In this document: piece by piece, positions 1 to 7,496 of the stretch | How positions within the stretch are numbered: the first letter of the stretch is position 1 | How the letters are laid out: each line of letters starts with the position of its first letter | Source of the DNA: Candidatus Porisulfidus sp. TsSOB | Lineage (GTDB): Bacteria; Pseudomonadota; Gammaproteobacteria; Poriferisulfidales; Poriferisulfidaceae | Reading direction: 5' to 3' | DNA: 64,000 nucleotides | Assembly (NCBI GenBank): GCA_002631715.1 | Contig: MRSX01000010.1 | Coordinates: forward strand, 1-64,000 | Translations under genes and position numbers: made by a program | Notes under the pieces: model-generated | What the model saw: only the letters and a program-made list of their open reading frames with translations | Told to the model about the DNA's origin: nothing | Databases searched by the model: none

Positions 1-611
1 AGGTTCCTTGCATAGAAGTGCCAGAAACTTTCTCCCTTGGGGGCGGATTCTGGATCTCCGGGCGTGCAGACCAAAGAATGATGAATGTAGACGTGTTCCG
101 TGGCATACAACGGAAAGGAAACGGATGCCAGCAGGAATTCACCGACCCGACGCTCCCATACGGCGCGCCGGTGAACGAATTCATGGGCAACGATGAAAAC
201 ATATATGGACGTGTTGGCCAGCAACACCACCAGCAACACGGCTTCCCAAGTGGACAGCTGATCAGCCAGAAGAATCTGCCAGAGTGTGAACACGAGGGTT
301 GCGGGCCAGAGCGCCGCCCAGATCCAGACGGACAGCTTGTACCAGAGTAGTTGATCGTCGGCTGTCTCAGCCAAATTCATACCCCGCTTTTCAATGCCGA
401 AAACAGGATCCAGATTGTTCGCGAACAGGAAAGCGAACGGAAGCGCAATCCACCAGCCGCCCCACAATGCAGCTCCTACCACTAGGGGAAAAATCATTAA
501 CGGGAGGAAATGCGGCAGGGCGTTCCAGAGCGACGGGGCGACCCTCCCTCCCCCTCCTGCCAGAACAGTCTCAACCGTCCCGCCGGATTGGACCGCCTCG
601 GTTTTTGACAT
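1..611 (-). CDS. AlkB-like membrane di-iron hydroxylase, N-terminal 203 residues (cut by window edge)
   Basis: Reading the minus strand from an ATG at 611 gives an uninterrupted frame that runs off the left edge. An AGG-rich ribosome site lies just upstream of the ATG. The protein has hydrophobic helices around residues 35-65 and 90-140, then the histidine boxes HEFVHRR (143-149) and HVYIHH (173-178), the first two iron-binding boxes of the AlkB/XylM fatty-acid-desaturase superfamily. Members hydroxylate alkyl or methyl groups in the inner membrane with rubredoxin or ferredoxin as electron donor. It resembles the hydroxylase half of the fusion at 28154-30577 far more than the AlkB at 33672-34814; both share TPGDP and SAPKG next to the second box. 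Whether it also carries the GlnE-like extension lies outside the window. Substrate unknown. Confidence 0.88.
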   Translation of the reverse strand, partial: MSKTEAVQSGGTVETVLAGGGGRVAPSLWNALPHFLPLMIFPLVVGAALWGGWWIALPFAFLFANNLDPVFGIEKRGMNLAETADDQLLWYKLSVWIWAALWPATLVFTLWQILLADQLSTWEAVLLVVLLANTSIYVFIVAHEFVHRRAVWERRVGEFLLASVSFPLYATEHVYIHHSLVCTPGDPESAPKGESFWHFYARN

Positions 612-1187
612 AGTGCCTCCCACGCTGCTTTGTGAGGGGTGGGGGCGGGCACTCGGAAGCCTTTCCCCTGGTTATCCTGGAGAGAGCGAACTGGGAAGGA
701 TCTCGATTGTCAGGATTGGTAGTGGCGTGCAGCGCTGCTCGCGAATTCCCGTTGCGGTGTCCGAAAGTCGTCCATCCTGGCCACGGTCGCTTGCATCCTG
801 CCGATTACGACCCTCGACTCTACTGTCACCTCTAACGCCACATTACCATCCTGCCAGAAACTTTATCATACTAGTCTTGTCGCCTGCCGATCCCTCTCTT
901 GCCCAGTCCCGGTGGCTCTGGCGGGCAACGGCGAGCCTGGCTTATCCAACGTGCGACACGGCAGAGTCAGCACGGGCACCACACCTGCACCGCACGCAAC
1001 CCGAAGTGCCCGGAATGCGGGATTATCCGACCTGTGCGAGTGGCCCGAACGGCGCCTCTGAAGCCGGATTCGATCCGGGAAAAACGCTCCCGTTCGGGGG
1101 GGAACCAAAGTGCAATTTTTCTGTCATATCGTCTGTTACAATCAGGCAGACAATTTCTGTCCCCATTAATCGAGGAGTTTTAACAGC
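612..1187. other. intergenic region between divergent AlkB-like gene and the hvfA operon
   Basis: About 575 bases without a gene I can support. Short frames on both strands have no family resemblance and no good ribosome site. The right end must carry the promoter of the hvfA operon: a TTACAAT element lies about 55 bases before the ATG of hvfA, and GAGGAG (about 1173) is its ribosome site. The left end must hold the promoter of the leftward AlkB-like gene. No terminator hairpin, tRNA or repeat is obvious. Confidence 0.5.
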
Positions 1188-1478
1188 ATGAACCAGAAAG
1201 ATCTAAGCCCCATCGCTTTGGCCTTGGGTATCACGGGCGCACTGGCGTGTTCCAGCGCTGTCGCCGCCGACAATCCTTTCAGCCTGACCGAACTGTCTCC
1301 GAGCCACATGGTCGCCGAGTCAGATGGTGGCGAAGGCAATTGCGGCGAAGGCAAGTGTGGTGAAGGCAAGTGTGGCGAAGACGCCGAGGATGGAGCTGCT
1401 GAGGGCGAAGAGGGAGCCGAAGGGGAAGCTCCCGCTGAAGGCGAGGCTGAGGCTGCCGAAGAGGAAGCAGCCGAGTAA
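1188..1478 (+). CDS. hvfA: HvfA/bufferin-type RiPP precursor with EGKCG repeats
   Basis: A 96-residue protein with a Sec-type signal peptide (MNQKD start, hydrophobic core, AVAA just before DNPF). The mature part carries a cysteine repeat EGNCG-EGKCG-EGKCG-ED at about residues 46-62 and then a tail made almost only of Ala, Glu and Gly. This is the architecture of the HvfA family, whose EGKCG cysteines are post-translationally modified by an MNIO enzyme to give copper-handling peptides in the periplasm. The DoxX, MNIO and DUF2063 genes follow in the same direction. A GAGGAG ribosome site precedes the ATG. The first repeat has Asn in place of Lys. The assignment to HvfA rather than another bufferin subtype rests on the EGKCG motif. 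Confidence 0.87.
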   Translation: MNQKDLSPIALALGITGALACSSAVAADNPFSLTELSPSHMVAESDGGEGNCGEGKCGEGKCGEDAEDGAAEGEEGAEGEAPAEGEAEAAEEEAAE

Positions 1479-1614
1479 AGCCCAAGCTGCCGGGTACGCA
1501 AAGTGCCCGCAGCTGGACTCCCGGAGGGCGCGGACCGAATCCGAGCCCTTCGGGAACCACCCAGTCGAACAGCACTGGCGGGATGTTGTTTGCCTGTAAA
1601 CGAGGACCTGCACC

Positions 1615-2235
1615 ATGAGCCTGATCCGTTGCGCCTGTCGCGCTTATCATTCTCTCGAACGGCTGCAGCCGCTTGACTTCCTGCCGCCGCTGCTGATGCG
1701 GCTGTACCTGGCCCCGATCTTCATCGAGGCCGGATCCCGAAAACTGGACCTTCCGAGCCTGCTGCCGAATGCCGGCACCGTGCAGTGGTTCGAATACGGC
1801 TTGGAACTGCCGTTCCCGGCCCTGATGGCCGCCCTGGCCGGGTGGGCCGAGCTGTTCGGCGGCATCCTGCTGCTGGTCGGCCTCGCCACGCGCTGGATGA
1901 GCATCCCCCTGATGGTCACCATGCTGGTCGCCACCTTTGCCGTGCACTGGAAGAACGGTTGGCTCGCCATCGCCACCGGCAGCGGATTCTTCGCCACCGA
2001 GCGTACCGTTGAAGCCGTCGAACGGCTGCAGGTCGCCCGATCCATCCTGCGCGAGGATGGCGACTACGCCTGGCTGACCGAGCACGGCAGCCTGGTCATG
2101 CTGAACAACGGCATCGAATTCGCGGCCACCTACTTCATTATGCTGCTGGCCCTGTTCTTCATCGGCTCGGGACGTTACGTCAGCGTGGACTACTGGATCT
2201 CGAGATCCTGCCGAAATGCCTGTCCAACCGAGTGA
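1615..2235 (+). CDS. DoxX-family membrane protein of the RiPP operon
   Basis: A 206-residue integral membrane protein of the DoxX family. It begins with a short N-terminal segment and the typical first helix ([16 protein letters not shown]), has a helix near residues 70-90 containing [14 protein letters not shown], and ends with two more hydrophobic segments. DoxX proteins regularly accompany EGKCG precursors and MNIO enzymes, and in HvfA-type operons they are thought to act in maturation or metal handling at the membrane; the exact role is not established here. The 3' end overlaps the start of the MNIO gene by 20 bases, implying translational coupling. A 136-base gap separates it from hvfA, leaving room for differential expression of the abundant precursor. 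Confidence 0.85.
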   Translation: MSLIRCACRAYHSLERLQPLDFLPPLLMRLYLAPIFIEAGSRKLDLPSLLPNAGTVQWFEYGLELPFPALMAALAGWAELFGGILLLVGLATRWMSIPLMVTMLVATFAVHWKNGWLAIATGSGFFATERTVEAVERLQVARSILREDGDYAWLTEHGSLVMLNNGIEFAATYFIMLLALFFIGSGRYVSVDYWISRSCRNACPTE

Positions 2236-3061
2236 AACACCACGCCCGCGCAGTTCAGGCCTGGGCCTGCGCCGCGGCCTCCTCGACGAATTCCTTCGCT
2301 TCGAGGACGGCGCGATCGATTTCTTCGAGGTTGCTCCCGAGAACTGGATCGGGCTCGGCGGTTCCCTGAAATCCCGTTTTGACGAACTCGCCGAGCGCTA
2401 CCCCATCACGACGCATGGCCTGTCCCTGTCGCTCGGCAGCCCGGCCCCACTGGACCGTGAACTGCTCGAGGGCATCCGCGGCTTTCTGGACGATTACGAC
2501 ATCGGTCTGTACAGCGAACACTTGAGTTATTGCTCGGATCACGCACAACTTTACGACCTCGCGCCGATCCCGTTCACGGAAGAGGCCGTGCATTACGTTG
2601 CCGACCGAATCCGCGAGGTGCAGCAAACGCTGAACCGCCAGATGCTGATCGAGAACGTCTCCTACTATGCCGCGCCGGGCAAGCAGATGGAGGAGATCAA
2701 CTTCGTCCGGGACGTGCTCGAGGAGGCCGACTGCCTGATGCTACTGGACGTCAACAACGTCTATGTCAATTCGGTGAACCACAGCTATTCTCCGCGCGAC
2801 TACCTGGACGCGCTGCCTGCCGAACGCGTGGCGTACTTCCACATCGCCGGCCACTACAACGAGGCCAAGGACCTGATCATCGACACGCACGGCGCCAACG
2901 TGATCGAGCCGGTCTGGGATCTTCTGGATCACGCATACAGACGCTTCGGCCCGTTGCCGACCCTGCTCGAACGCGATTTCAATTTCCCGCCGATCGATCA
3001 ACTGCTCGGGGAGGTCCAGCGCATCCGCGACCACCAGACCCAAGCACCCGATTCCGCCTGA
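2216..3061 (+). CDS. hvfB: MNIO (DUF692) RiPP maturase
   Basis: A 281-residue TIM-barrel multinuclear non-heme iron oxidase of the DUF692 family, the enzyme that oxidises cysteines in bufferins and HvfA peptides to thiooxazole or oxazolone/thioamide groups. Likely iron ligands are visible in family order: His in ITTHGLSL, Glu in LIENVSYY, Asp in LLDVNNVY, His in FHIAGH, Asp and His in IIDTHG and Glu in LLERDFN. The ATG overlaps the DoxX gene. The gene is followed after four bases by its usual partner, the DUF2063 protein. The substrate is inferred from context to be the precursor at 1188-1478. Confidence 0.93.
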   Translation: MPVQPSETPRPRSSGLGLRRGLLDEFLRFEDGAIDFFEVAPENWIGLGGSLKSRFDELAERYPITTHGLSLSLGSPAPLDRELLEGIRGFLDDYDIGLYSEHLSYCSDHAQLYDLAPIPFTEEAVHYVADRIREVQQTLNRQMLIENVSYYAAPGKQMEEINFVRDVLEEADCLMLLDVNNVYVNSVNHSYSPRDYLDALPAERVAYFHIAGHYNEAKDLIIDTHGANVIEPVWDLLDHAYRRFGPLPTLLERDFNFPPIDQLLGEVQRIRDHQTQAPDSA

Positions 3062-3065
3062 CGCG

Positions 3066-3845
3066 ATGGCCGCGCGACCTGACTTCCAGCGCGTCCAGGA
3101 AGAATTCTGCGCACACCTGCGCGACCCGCGCCATAACCCCCGCCCGAAGGATGTCGAGGAACGGCGCATGGCCGTCTACCGCGACCTTTTCTTCAAGAAT
3201 ATCCAAGGGTTCGTCGAGCGTTCGTTCCCGATAACCGTCAAACTGCTCGGCCCGGATGCATTGCGTGAGCTGGCCTATGCCTTTTTCTCGCAGCACGGCT
3301 GCCGCACTCCGTATTTCCACAAGATCGGGCAGGAATTCGTCGACTACCTCTCCCGGGAACACGTCTCCGAGCCCGATGTTCCCCCCTTCCTGGCGGAACT
3401 CGCCCACTACGAATGGGTCGACGTCAAGATCCGGATTAGCGACGAAACCACCCCACACGATCCGGAACGGATCGACCCTGACGGCGACTTGCTGGATTAC
3501 CCCGTGGTCCTGTCTCCAGCCTCAGAGCTCTGCGTCTACACGTACCCGGTGCACCGCATCAACCAGGACTTCCAGCCGCAGCAAAAACCCGAGATCCCGA
3601 CTTTCCTGTTTGTTTTCCGCGATCTTGCCGGAAAGGTCCAGTCCATGGAACTCAATCCTGTGGCCGCCCGGCTGATTGCCCTGCTGAAGGATCAACCCGC
3701 CATGCCGGCCCGGTCTCACCTCGAAAGGATTGCCGCAGAACTTGGACGGGACACCCCCGAGGCCGTGGTGGATGGCGGCCTGGAGATTTTGGAACGGTTG
3801 TGCGAACGTGGTGCTGTCCTCGGCGTGTTGAAGCCCGAATCCTGA
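3066..3845 (+). CDS. hvfC: DUF2063-family RiPP maturation partner (HvfC/BufC)
   Basis: A 259-residue protein of the DUF2063 (putative DNA-binding domain) family that accompanies MNIO enzymes. The N-terminal part (residues 5-100) has the helical pattern FQRVQEEFCAHLRDP ... RRMAVYRDLFFKNIQGFVERSFPI typical of the family. The C-terminal half resembles a winged-helix or RRE-like fold used to present the precursor. In characterised systems the partner binds the precursor and the MNIO protein. It begins four bases after hvfB and is the last gene of the operon. Its 3' end overlaps the converging minus-strand gene by 130 bases. Confidence 0.88.
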   Translation: MAARPDFQRVQEEFCAHLRDPRHNPRPKDVEERRMAVYRDLFFKNIQGFVERSFPITVKLLGPDALRELAYAFFSQHGCRTPYFHKIGQEFVDYLSREHVSEPDVPPFLAELAHYEWVDVKIRISDETTPHDPERIDPDGDLLDYPVVLSPASELCVYTYPVHRINQDFQPQQKPEIPTFLFVFRDLAGKVQSMELNPVAARLIALLKDQPAMPARSHLERIAAELGRDTPEAVVDGGLEILERLCERGAVLGVLKPES

Positions 3846-4714
3846 ACCGGCACTGAGCATTTCTCCGGCACGCCTGCAAGCCGCCGGAGTTCCCGCTTCC
3901 CATTCAACCATTCCTGGATCAGGATCCAGATCTCCCGCAGCGAAACTTTCCGTTCAAGGCTTTCGTAAATCGCCAAGAAAAAGCCCGGCTGGCACAGCGG
4001 ATCGACACCCTCGTCATAGCTCTGGTAACGGCGCACGAATTCCTCGTATAAAAGGTATTGCAGGTCTTCCGACAGAACCCGGGGGCGCCCACGGCATTGC
4101 CGGCCATGCATCTCGCGTGCCGCCGCGTACAACTCGCAACTCATGCCGTAATAGCGCGTCATCAGATCCCGCGGCGCGCCTGCGCGAATCAGTTCCGCGC
4201 ACTGGCCGATCCAGCGGGCAGAAGCAATCGCCGTATCGATCGACTGTTCCAAGAGCTTGTTGTCGATCTCCACGGTAGTGAAAAACCAGAGATACCGAGC
4301 CAGTTTCTGAAGCTCCACCCAAGGGCGCAGGCTGATGAATTCCGCCTGCTCCGGCTCGAGCCCGATCTCGGCCAACGCTTGCTGCTCGCTACGGCGGTAC
4401 AGGGTAATGATGTGATTAAACACATGCAGGCAGAGATCGACCTCCTTGGTCTTGGACCGGGAACCGCTGAGGGAAACGGGATCTTCCACAACCAGGCGAT
4501 AACATTTCTCCAAACTTCTGAACTGCAGCTTGAAGATTGTGAAACGCCCAGCAATGCCACTGAGCGTGTTGCTCTCAAATGCAGAGAGCCTGCTGATTCG
4601 GCGCGCTTGCCCAGAGTCGATATTCAGGACATCCAGAGCCGCGCTGTCGCCATCGTGATAACAGCGCGAAATGTAACTGATCAGGGCAAAACTTGAGGAG
4701 CTTTTTATTTTCAT
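3716..4714 (-). CDS. uncharacterised protein, faintly FlhC-like
   Basis: A 332-residue frame on the minus strand starting at ATG 4714. I do not recognise it firmly. The central segment (about 165-260; RWIGQCAELIRAGA ... GMSCELYAAAREMHGR ... GRPRVLSEDLQYL) has the spacing of FlhC-type transcriptional regulators and related one-domain proteins, but the four zinc cysteines of FlhC are not evident. The last 45 or so residues, rich in Ser, Arg and Pro, are antisense to hvfC and may not be selected coding sequence. The N-terminal 280 residues fall in a region with no competing gene. A promoter-like pair lies at 4993-5020. Function unknown; a regulatory role is a guess. Confidence 0.5.
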   Translation of the reverse strand: MKIKSSSSFALISYISRCYHDGDSAALDVLNIDSGQARRISRLSAFESNTLSGIAGRFTIFKLQFRSLEKCYRLVVEDPVSLSGSRSKTKEVDLCLHVFNHIITLYRRSEQQALAEIGLEPEQAEFISLRPWVELQKLARYLWFFTTVEIDNKLLEQSIDTAIASARWIGQCAELIRAGAPRDLMTRYYGMSCELYAAAREMHGRQCRGRPRVLSEDLQYLLYEEFVRRYQSYDEGVDPLCQPGFFLAIYESLERKVSLREIWILIQEWLNGKRELRRLAGVPEKCSVPVQDSGFNTPRTAPRSHNRSKISRPPSTTASGVSRPSSAAILSR

Positions 4715-4992
4715 TATTCCGTCTCCGTTCCCAGGCTCCGCCCGTCACTCCATACCGCCCGACATGACCGGAAAGCTCCCGCCGGGTGATATTGAGAATC
4801 GGCAAACGCCGGGGTGTTTGAGAAAGGGTCAACCGGAGACGAGGGATTACCCTCATGCCCAGCCGGCCAACACTGCTACTTTTTCGCCTTTCCGTGCCAG
4901 CCAATACCGCAAGCCACCAAAACACTTCCCTGTGTAAAGAAGAACGCATGGGTCTTAGTCCCGTCTTGACGATGCTGGGCCCATCTCCGAAA

Positions 4993-5020
4993 AATATACA
5001 CTATGGCAGAGACTTGTCAA
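4993..5020 (-). promoter_or_regulatory. sigma70-like promoter for the FlhC-like gene
   Basis: On the minus strand TTGACA (5020-5015) is separated by 16 bases from TATATT (4998-4993), a near-consensus pair in an otherwise gene-free gap (4715-5069) between the FlhC-like gene and the end of coq7. It implies a leader of nearly 280 bases before the ATG at 4714. The rest of the gap shows no gene. Confidence 0.5.
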
Positions 5021-5069
5021 GATTATTGATTTATAAGGGATTTGCAAGTTTTTCCGATTGTCTTTTTTG

Positions 5070-5705
5070 TTACAGCCAGTACGCCGTCCCTGTCATCACC
5101 CGGGCGGCAGCAACCATGCCGAGGCGTACGGGTTCCGGCACTCTCTCGGCACCGACTTCGGCCGCCTGCCGACGGTGACTTTCCTCGTCTTCTCTCATCT
5201 GCTCGACCACCGCACGGCTCCGCGCATCTTCCTCCGGCAGACGCACCAGGTGAGACTCCAGGTGCGCGCCGACCTGGCGCTCCGTTTCCTCCACGAAGCC
5301 CAAGCTCCGGCGATCTCCGGCCAAGCCGGCAGCCACGCCAATGGCCAGGGAACCCAAGCCCCAAAACGGGGTCAGCCAGCTGACTCTCGAATCCAGTTCG
5401 CGCAGTCTCTGTTCGCACCAGCGCAGGTGATCCGTCTCCTCCCGGGCCGCCATCCGCATGTGTGTGCGGACCGCTTCACTGCGCGCCGTCAAGGCTTGCC
5501 CCAAATACAAGCCCTGCGCTGCGATCTCTCCCGCATGATTGACCCGCATGAACGCGGCAGACTCCCGCTTTCGGGATTCGCTCAACTTGCCGTTGGGCAA
5601 CGACTCCGCCGGATAAGCCCGCGCTGCTCCGGGCGGAGGGTGGAAATCGGAAAGCCAACGGCCAGCCTCATTCAGTAAGTGATCCAGCGGGCTCATTCGG
5701 CGCAT
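5070..5705 (-). CDS. coq7: Coq7, demethoxyubiquinol hydroxylase
   Basis: A 211-residue carboxylate-bridged di-iron monooxygenase that hydroxylates 2-polyprenyl-3-methyl-6-methoxy-benzoquinol in ubiquinone synthesis at the inner membrane. Diagnostic pieces are MRVNHAGEIAAQGLYLGQ near residues 55-70, REETDHLRWCEQRL near 92-105, and EDEESHRRQAAE near 175-186; together they supply the Glu and His iron ligands (E, ExxH, E, ExxH). Length is normal for the family. The ATG at 5705 overlaps the last bases before the stop of the GlcF-like gene, so the two are probably co-transcribed. Confidence 0.95.
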   Translation of the reverse strand: MRRMSPLDHLLNEAGRWLSDFHPPPGAARAYPAESLPNGKLSESRKRESAAFMRVNHAGEIAAQGLYLGQALTARSEAVRTHMRMAAREETDHLRWCEQRLRELDSRVSWLTPFWGLGSLAIGVAAGLAGDRRSLGFVEETERQVGAHLESHLVRLPEEDARSRAVVEQMREDEESHRRQAAEVGAERVPEPVRLGMVAAARVMTGTAYWL

Positions 5706-5707
5706 GT

Positions 5708-6880
5708 TCAATCTCGCAACTGCTCACGCAACAAGTTTACGGGATGTTTGACGGCAACGTTCACGCCAGCCGCACGGAACGCCCCGCGCAAATGCAGCGC
5801 ACAGCCAATGTTGGACGTCACCAGGACTTCCGCCCCACTGCGTGAGAATTCCTCGACAAGGTCATCTGCCAAGGACCGGGCTGTTTGCGGCGTACGAAAC
5901 ATAGTCACGCCGGCCGCGCCACAACACTGGACGCTCCTAGATTCGATCACGTTCAAATCCGGGATCTTTCGCAACAGGTGCGCGGTCGAAGTGGTTTCCC
6001 GCAACACATTGCGTGCACTGCAGGGATGATGCAGCATGACCGCCTTCCGCAGAGGCCGGAATGAAAGCTTTTCCTGGCGGGATGCCAGATAGGCCATCAC
6101 TTCGCAGTGCTTGTCCTCCCAAGCTGCCGCCCCTTCACCGCCTAGCATCTGCGGGTAGTCCATCAGTTCCGCCGCACATCCGGTGGCGACCGAAACCAGA
6201 CGGTCGAATGCATGCAGGTCGATGCGCGCAGCATTGCCTCGGACATGCGCGTCGGCATTCGCGACATTGCCTTGGTGTCGATCCAGTGCGCCGCAGCAAC
6301 CCGATCCTTCGATCCATGCGACTCGAGCACCGCAGCGTTCCAGTAAAGTTGCCGCATCGTTGAGCGTGGCCCGGTCCACCGCATCCGACACGCATCCCGT
6401 AAACAGCCCGACTTCAAGGCTCCCGGCCTTTGACAGGCGCTTGCGTTGCAGCACAACGGCCTCCGGCAACAAGGCAAGCAACGACTGGCCGATTCGAGCA
6501 AGTCCGCTGACAGCCGCCAACCAGAACCCGAAACGCAGCAGGGACCGACTGGCTGTGGAACAGAACAGGCGGCTCCACCAGACTCCACGGGCAGGCCAGC
6601 GCTCACGGGCCTGATCCATCAAGTGGCCAAATGGAACCCGGGCAGGACAGACGCTTTCGCAGGCCCGGCACAGCAGGCAACCATCCAGCCGAGCCTGCGA
6701 CGCCGGGCTGGATTCCACTTGTCCTCCAGCCAATGCTGCAATCAACTCGACGCGGCCGCGTGGAGAGTCTCCTTCACGGCGATGAATCCGCCAAGTCGGG
6801 CAATGCGGCAAGCAAAGGCCGCATTTGACACAGAGGTCGGCTTCAGTCTTGATCCCAGATTCTGGAGAAGTTGTGCCCAT
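5708..6880 (-). CDS. GlcF-like (Fe-S)-binding oxidoreductase subunit
   Basis: A 390-residue iron-sulfur protein. Residues 15-90 hold two 4Fe-4S motifs (CVKCGLCLPHCP and CLLCRACESVCP). The rest carries two CCG domains: GCVSD ... GSGCCGALD and HHPCSARN ... VQCCGAAG, as in glycolate oxidase subunit GlcF and related heterodisulfide-type proteins. The ATG at 6880 (MGTTSPE) is chosen because the frame upstream is AT-rich and starts just before the first cluster there; no strong ribosome site is seen. GlcD and GlcE are absent, so glycolate as substrate is not shown; electron transfer from another dehydrogenase is equally possible. Confidence 0.85.
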   Translation of the reverse strand: MGTTSPESGIKTEADLCVKCGLCLPHCPTWRIHRREGDSPRGRVELIAALAGGQVESSPASQARLDGCLLCRACESVCPARVPFGHLMDQARERWPARGVWWSRLFCSTASRSLLRFGFWLAAVSGLARIGQSLLALLPEAVVLQRKRLSKAGSLEVGLFTGCVSDAVDRATLNDAATLLERCGARVAWIEGSGCCGALDRHQGNVANADAHVRGNAARIDLHAFDRLVSVATGCAAELMDYPQMLGGEGAAAWEDKHCEVMAYLASRQEKLSFRPLRKAVMLHHPCSARNVLRETTSTAHLLRKIPDLNVIESRSVQCCGAAGVTMFRTPQTARSLADDLVEEFSRSGAEVLVTSNIGCALHLRGAFRAAGVNVAVKHPVNLLREQLRD

Positions 6881-7384
6881 GGGCAAAACTATCAATTTGA
6901 TGATTTTAAGTCTACAGAAATTAAGTACGAAAGTCACAAAAATTGCGATAGACAACTTAACAATCTCCGCGACAAAACTTCTTCCGACAACACATAAAGC
7001 AAAAGGACAACCCAAAAAATACTAAAGTTGCTTACTTGTACTCAGATTTGTTGCTTATCATTTCTTACTTGCACAAAACATTTACGCATTATATCTGCCT
7101 AAATTTCTCATCGATTGTTTTGTCTCCTAGTAATACCCTGCACTAAGCTGTAAATTAAATCTTTGAAAAAACTTGGGAAGATATTTTATATAAACATAAT
7201 TTATAGATTACTCGATTTTCATACAGAAACAGAATCGAAATTCCTAACATTTCGCGTGCCCAGTAGAGACATAGCCAAATATTCAAAGTTATCAATAGCA
7301 AAAAATATAGTTTTATTAGTTTTCCACCTCTTTCCTATATTTCTCCCCAATGTATCCAATAATAATCCTACTGCTTATTGTGGG
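6881..7384. other. AT-rich intergenic region upstream of nrdA
   Basis: Roughly 500 bases of much lower GC than the surroundings between the divergent GlcF-like and nrdA genes. An 85-residue frame at 7163-7420 has a composition explained by AT-richness, no homology I recognise and no ribosome site, so I do not call it a gene. The stretch must contain the promoter of the leftward GlcF-coq7 pair. Confidence 0.5.
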
Positions 7385-7414
7385 TTGACATATCATAAGA
7401 AACTATATATGGTG
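7385..7414 (+). promoter_or_regulatory. nrdA promoter with NrdR-box-like element
   Basis: TTGACA at 7385-7390 is followed by the sequence AACTATATATGGTG (7401-7414), which overlaps the place of the -10 box. The core resembles the NrdR box (ACACTATATATAGTGT pattern) that represses ribonucleotide reductase genes in bacteria. A second box at the usual spacing of about 31 bases is not obvious. Start codon of nrdA lies 83 bases downstream. The NrdR assignment is an inference from sequence likeness and position. Confidence 0.55.
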
Positions 7415-7424
7415 GATTAGTCTG

Positions 7425-7442
7425 TTATTCACTTGTGAATAA
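7425..7442. promoter_or_regulatory. 18-base perfect palindrome in the nrdA leader
   Basis: TTATTCAC-TT-GTGAATAA is an uninterrupted inverted repeat with 8-base arms located between the promoter-like element and the nrdA ATG at 7497. It could be an operator for a dimeric repressor or a small RNA hairpin. It does not match the NrdR consensus. Confidence 0.55.
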
Positions 7443-7496
7443 CCGGCTAAAACTTCTGGCTAGACCTGAAGATAAGTTGACTCTAACAATTCTAAG

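Noticed and set aside
866..1108. 80-residue minus-strand frame in the gap before hvfA
   Set aside because: No ribosome site and no family resemblance.
394..1191. 265-residue plus-strand frame across the AlkB-like start and the hvfA promoter
   Set aside because: It overlaps the real minus-strand AlkB-like gene and has a composition of random translation.
1279..2085. Minus-strand frame opposite hvfA and doxX
   Set aside because: Shadow of the RiPP operon on the other strand.
7163..7420. 85-residue frame in the AT-rich gap before nrdA
   Set aside because: No ribosome site, no recognised motif; it covers the nrdA promoter and its length is expected in AT-rich DNA with this stop distribution.
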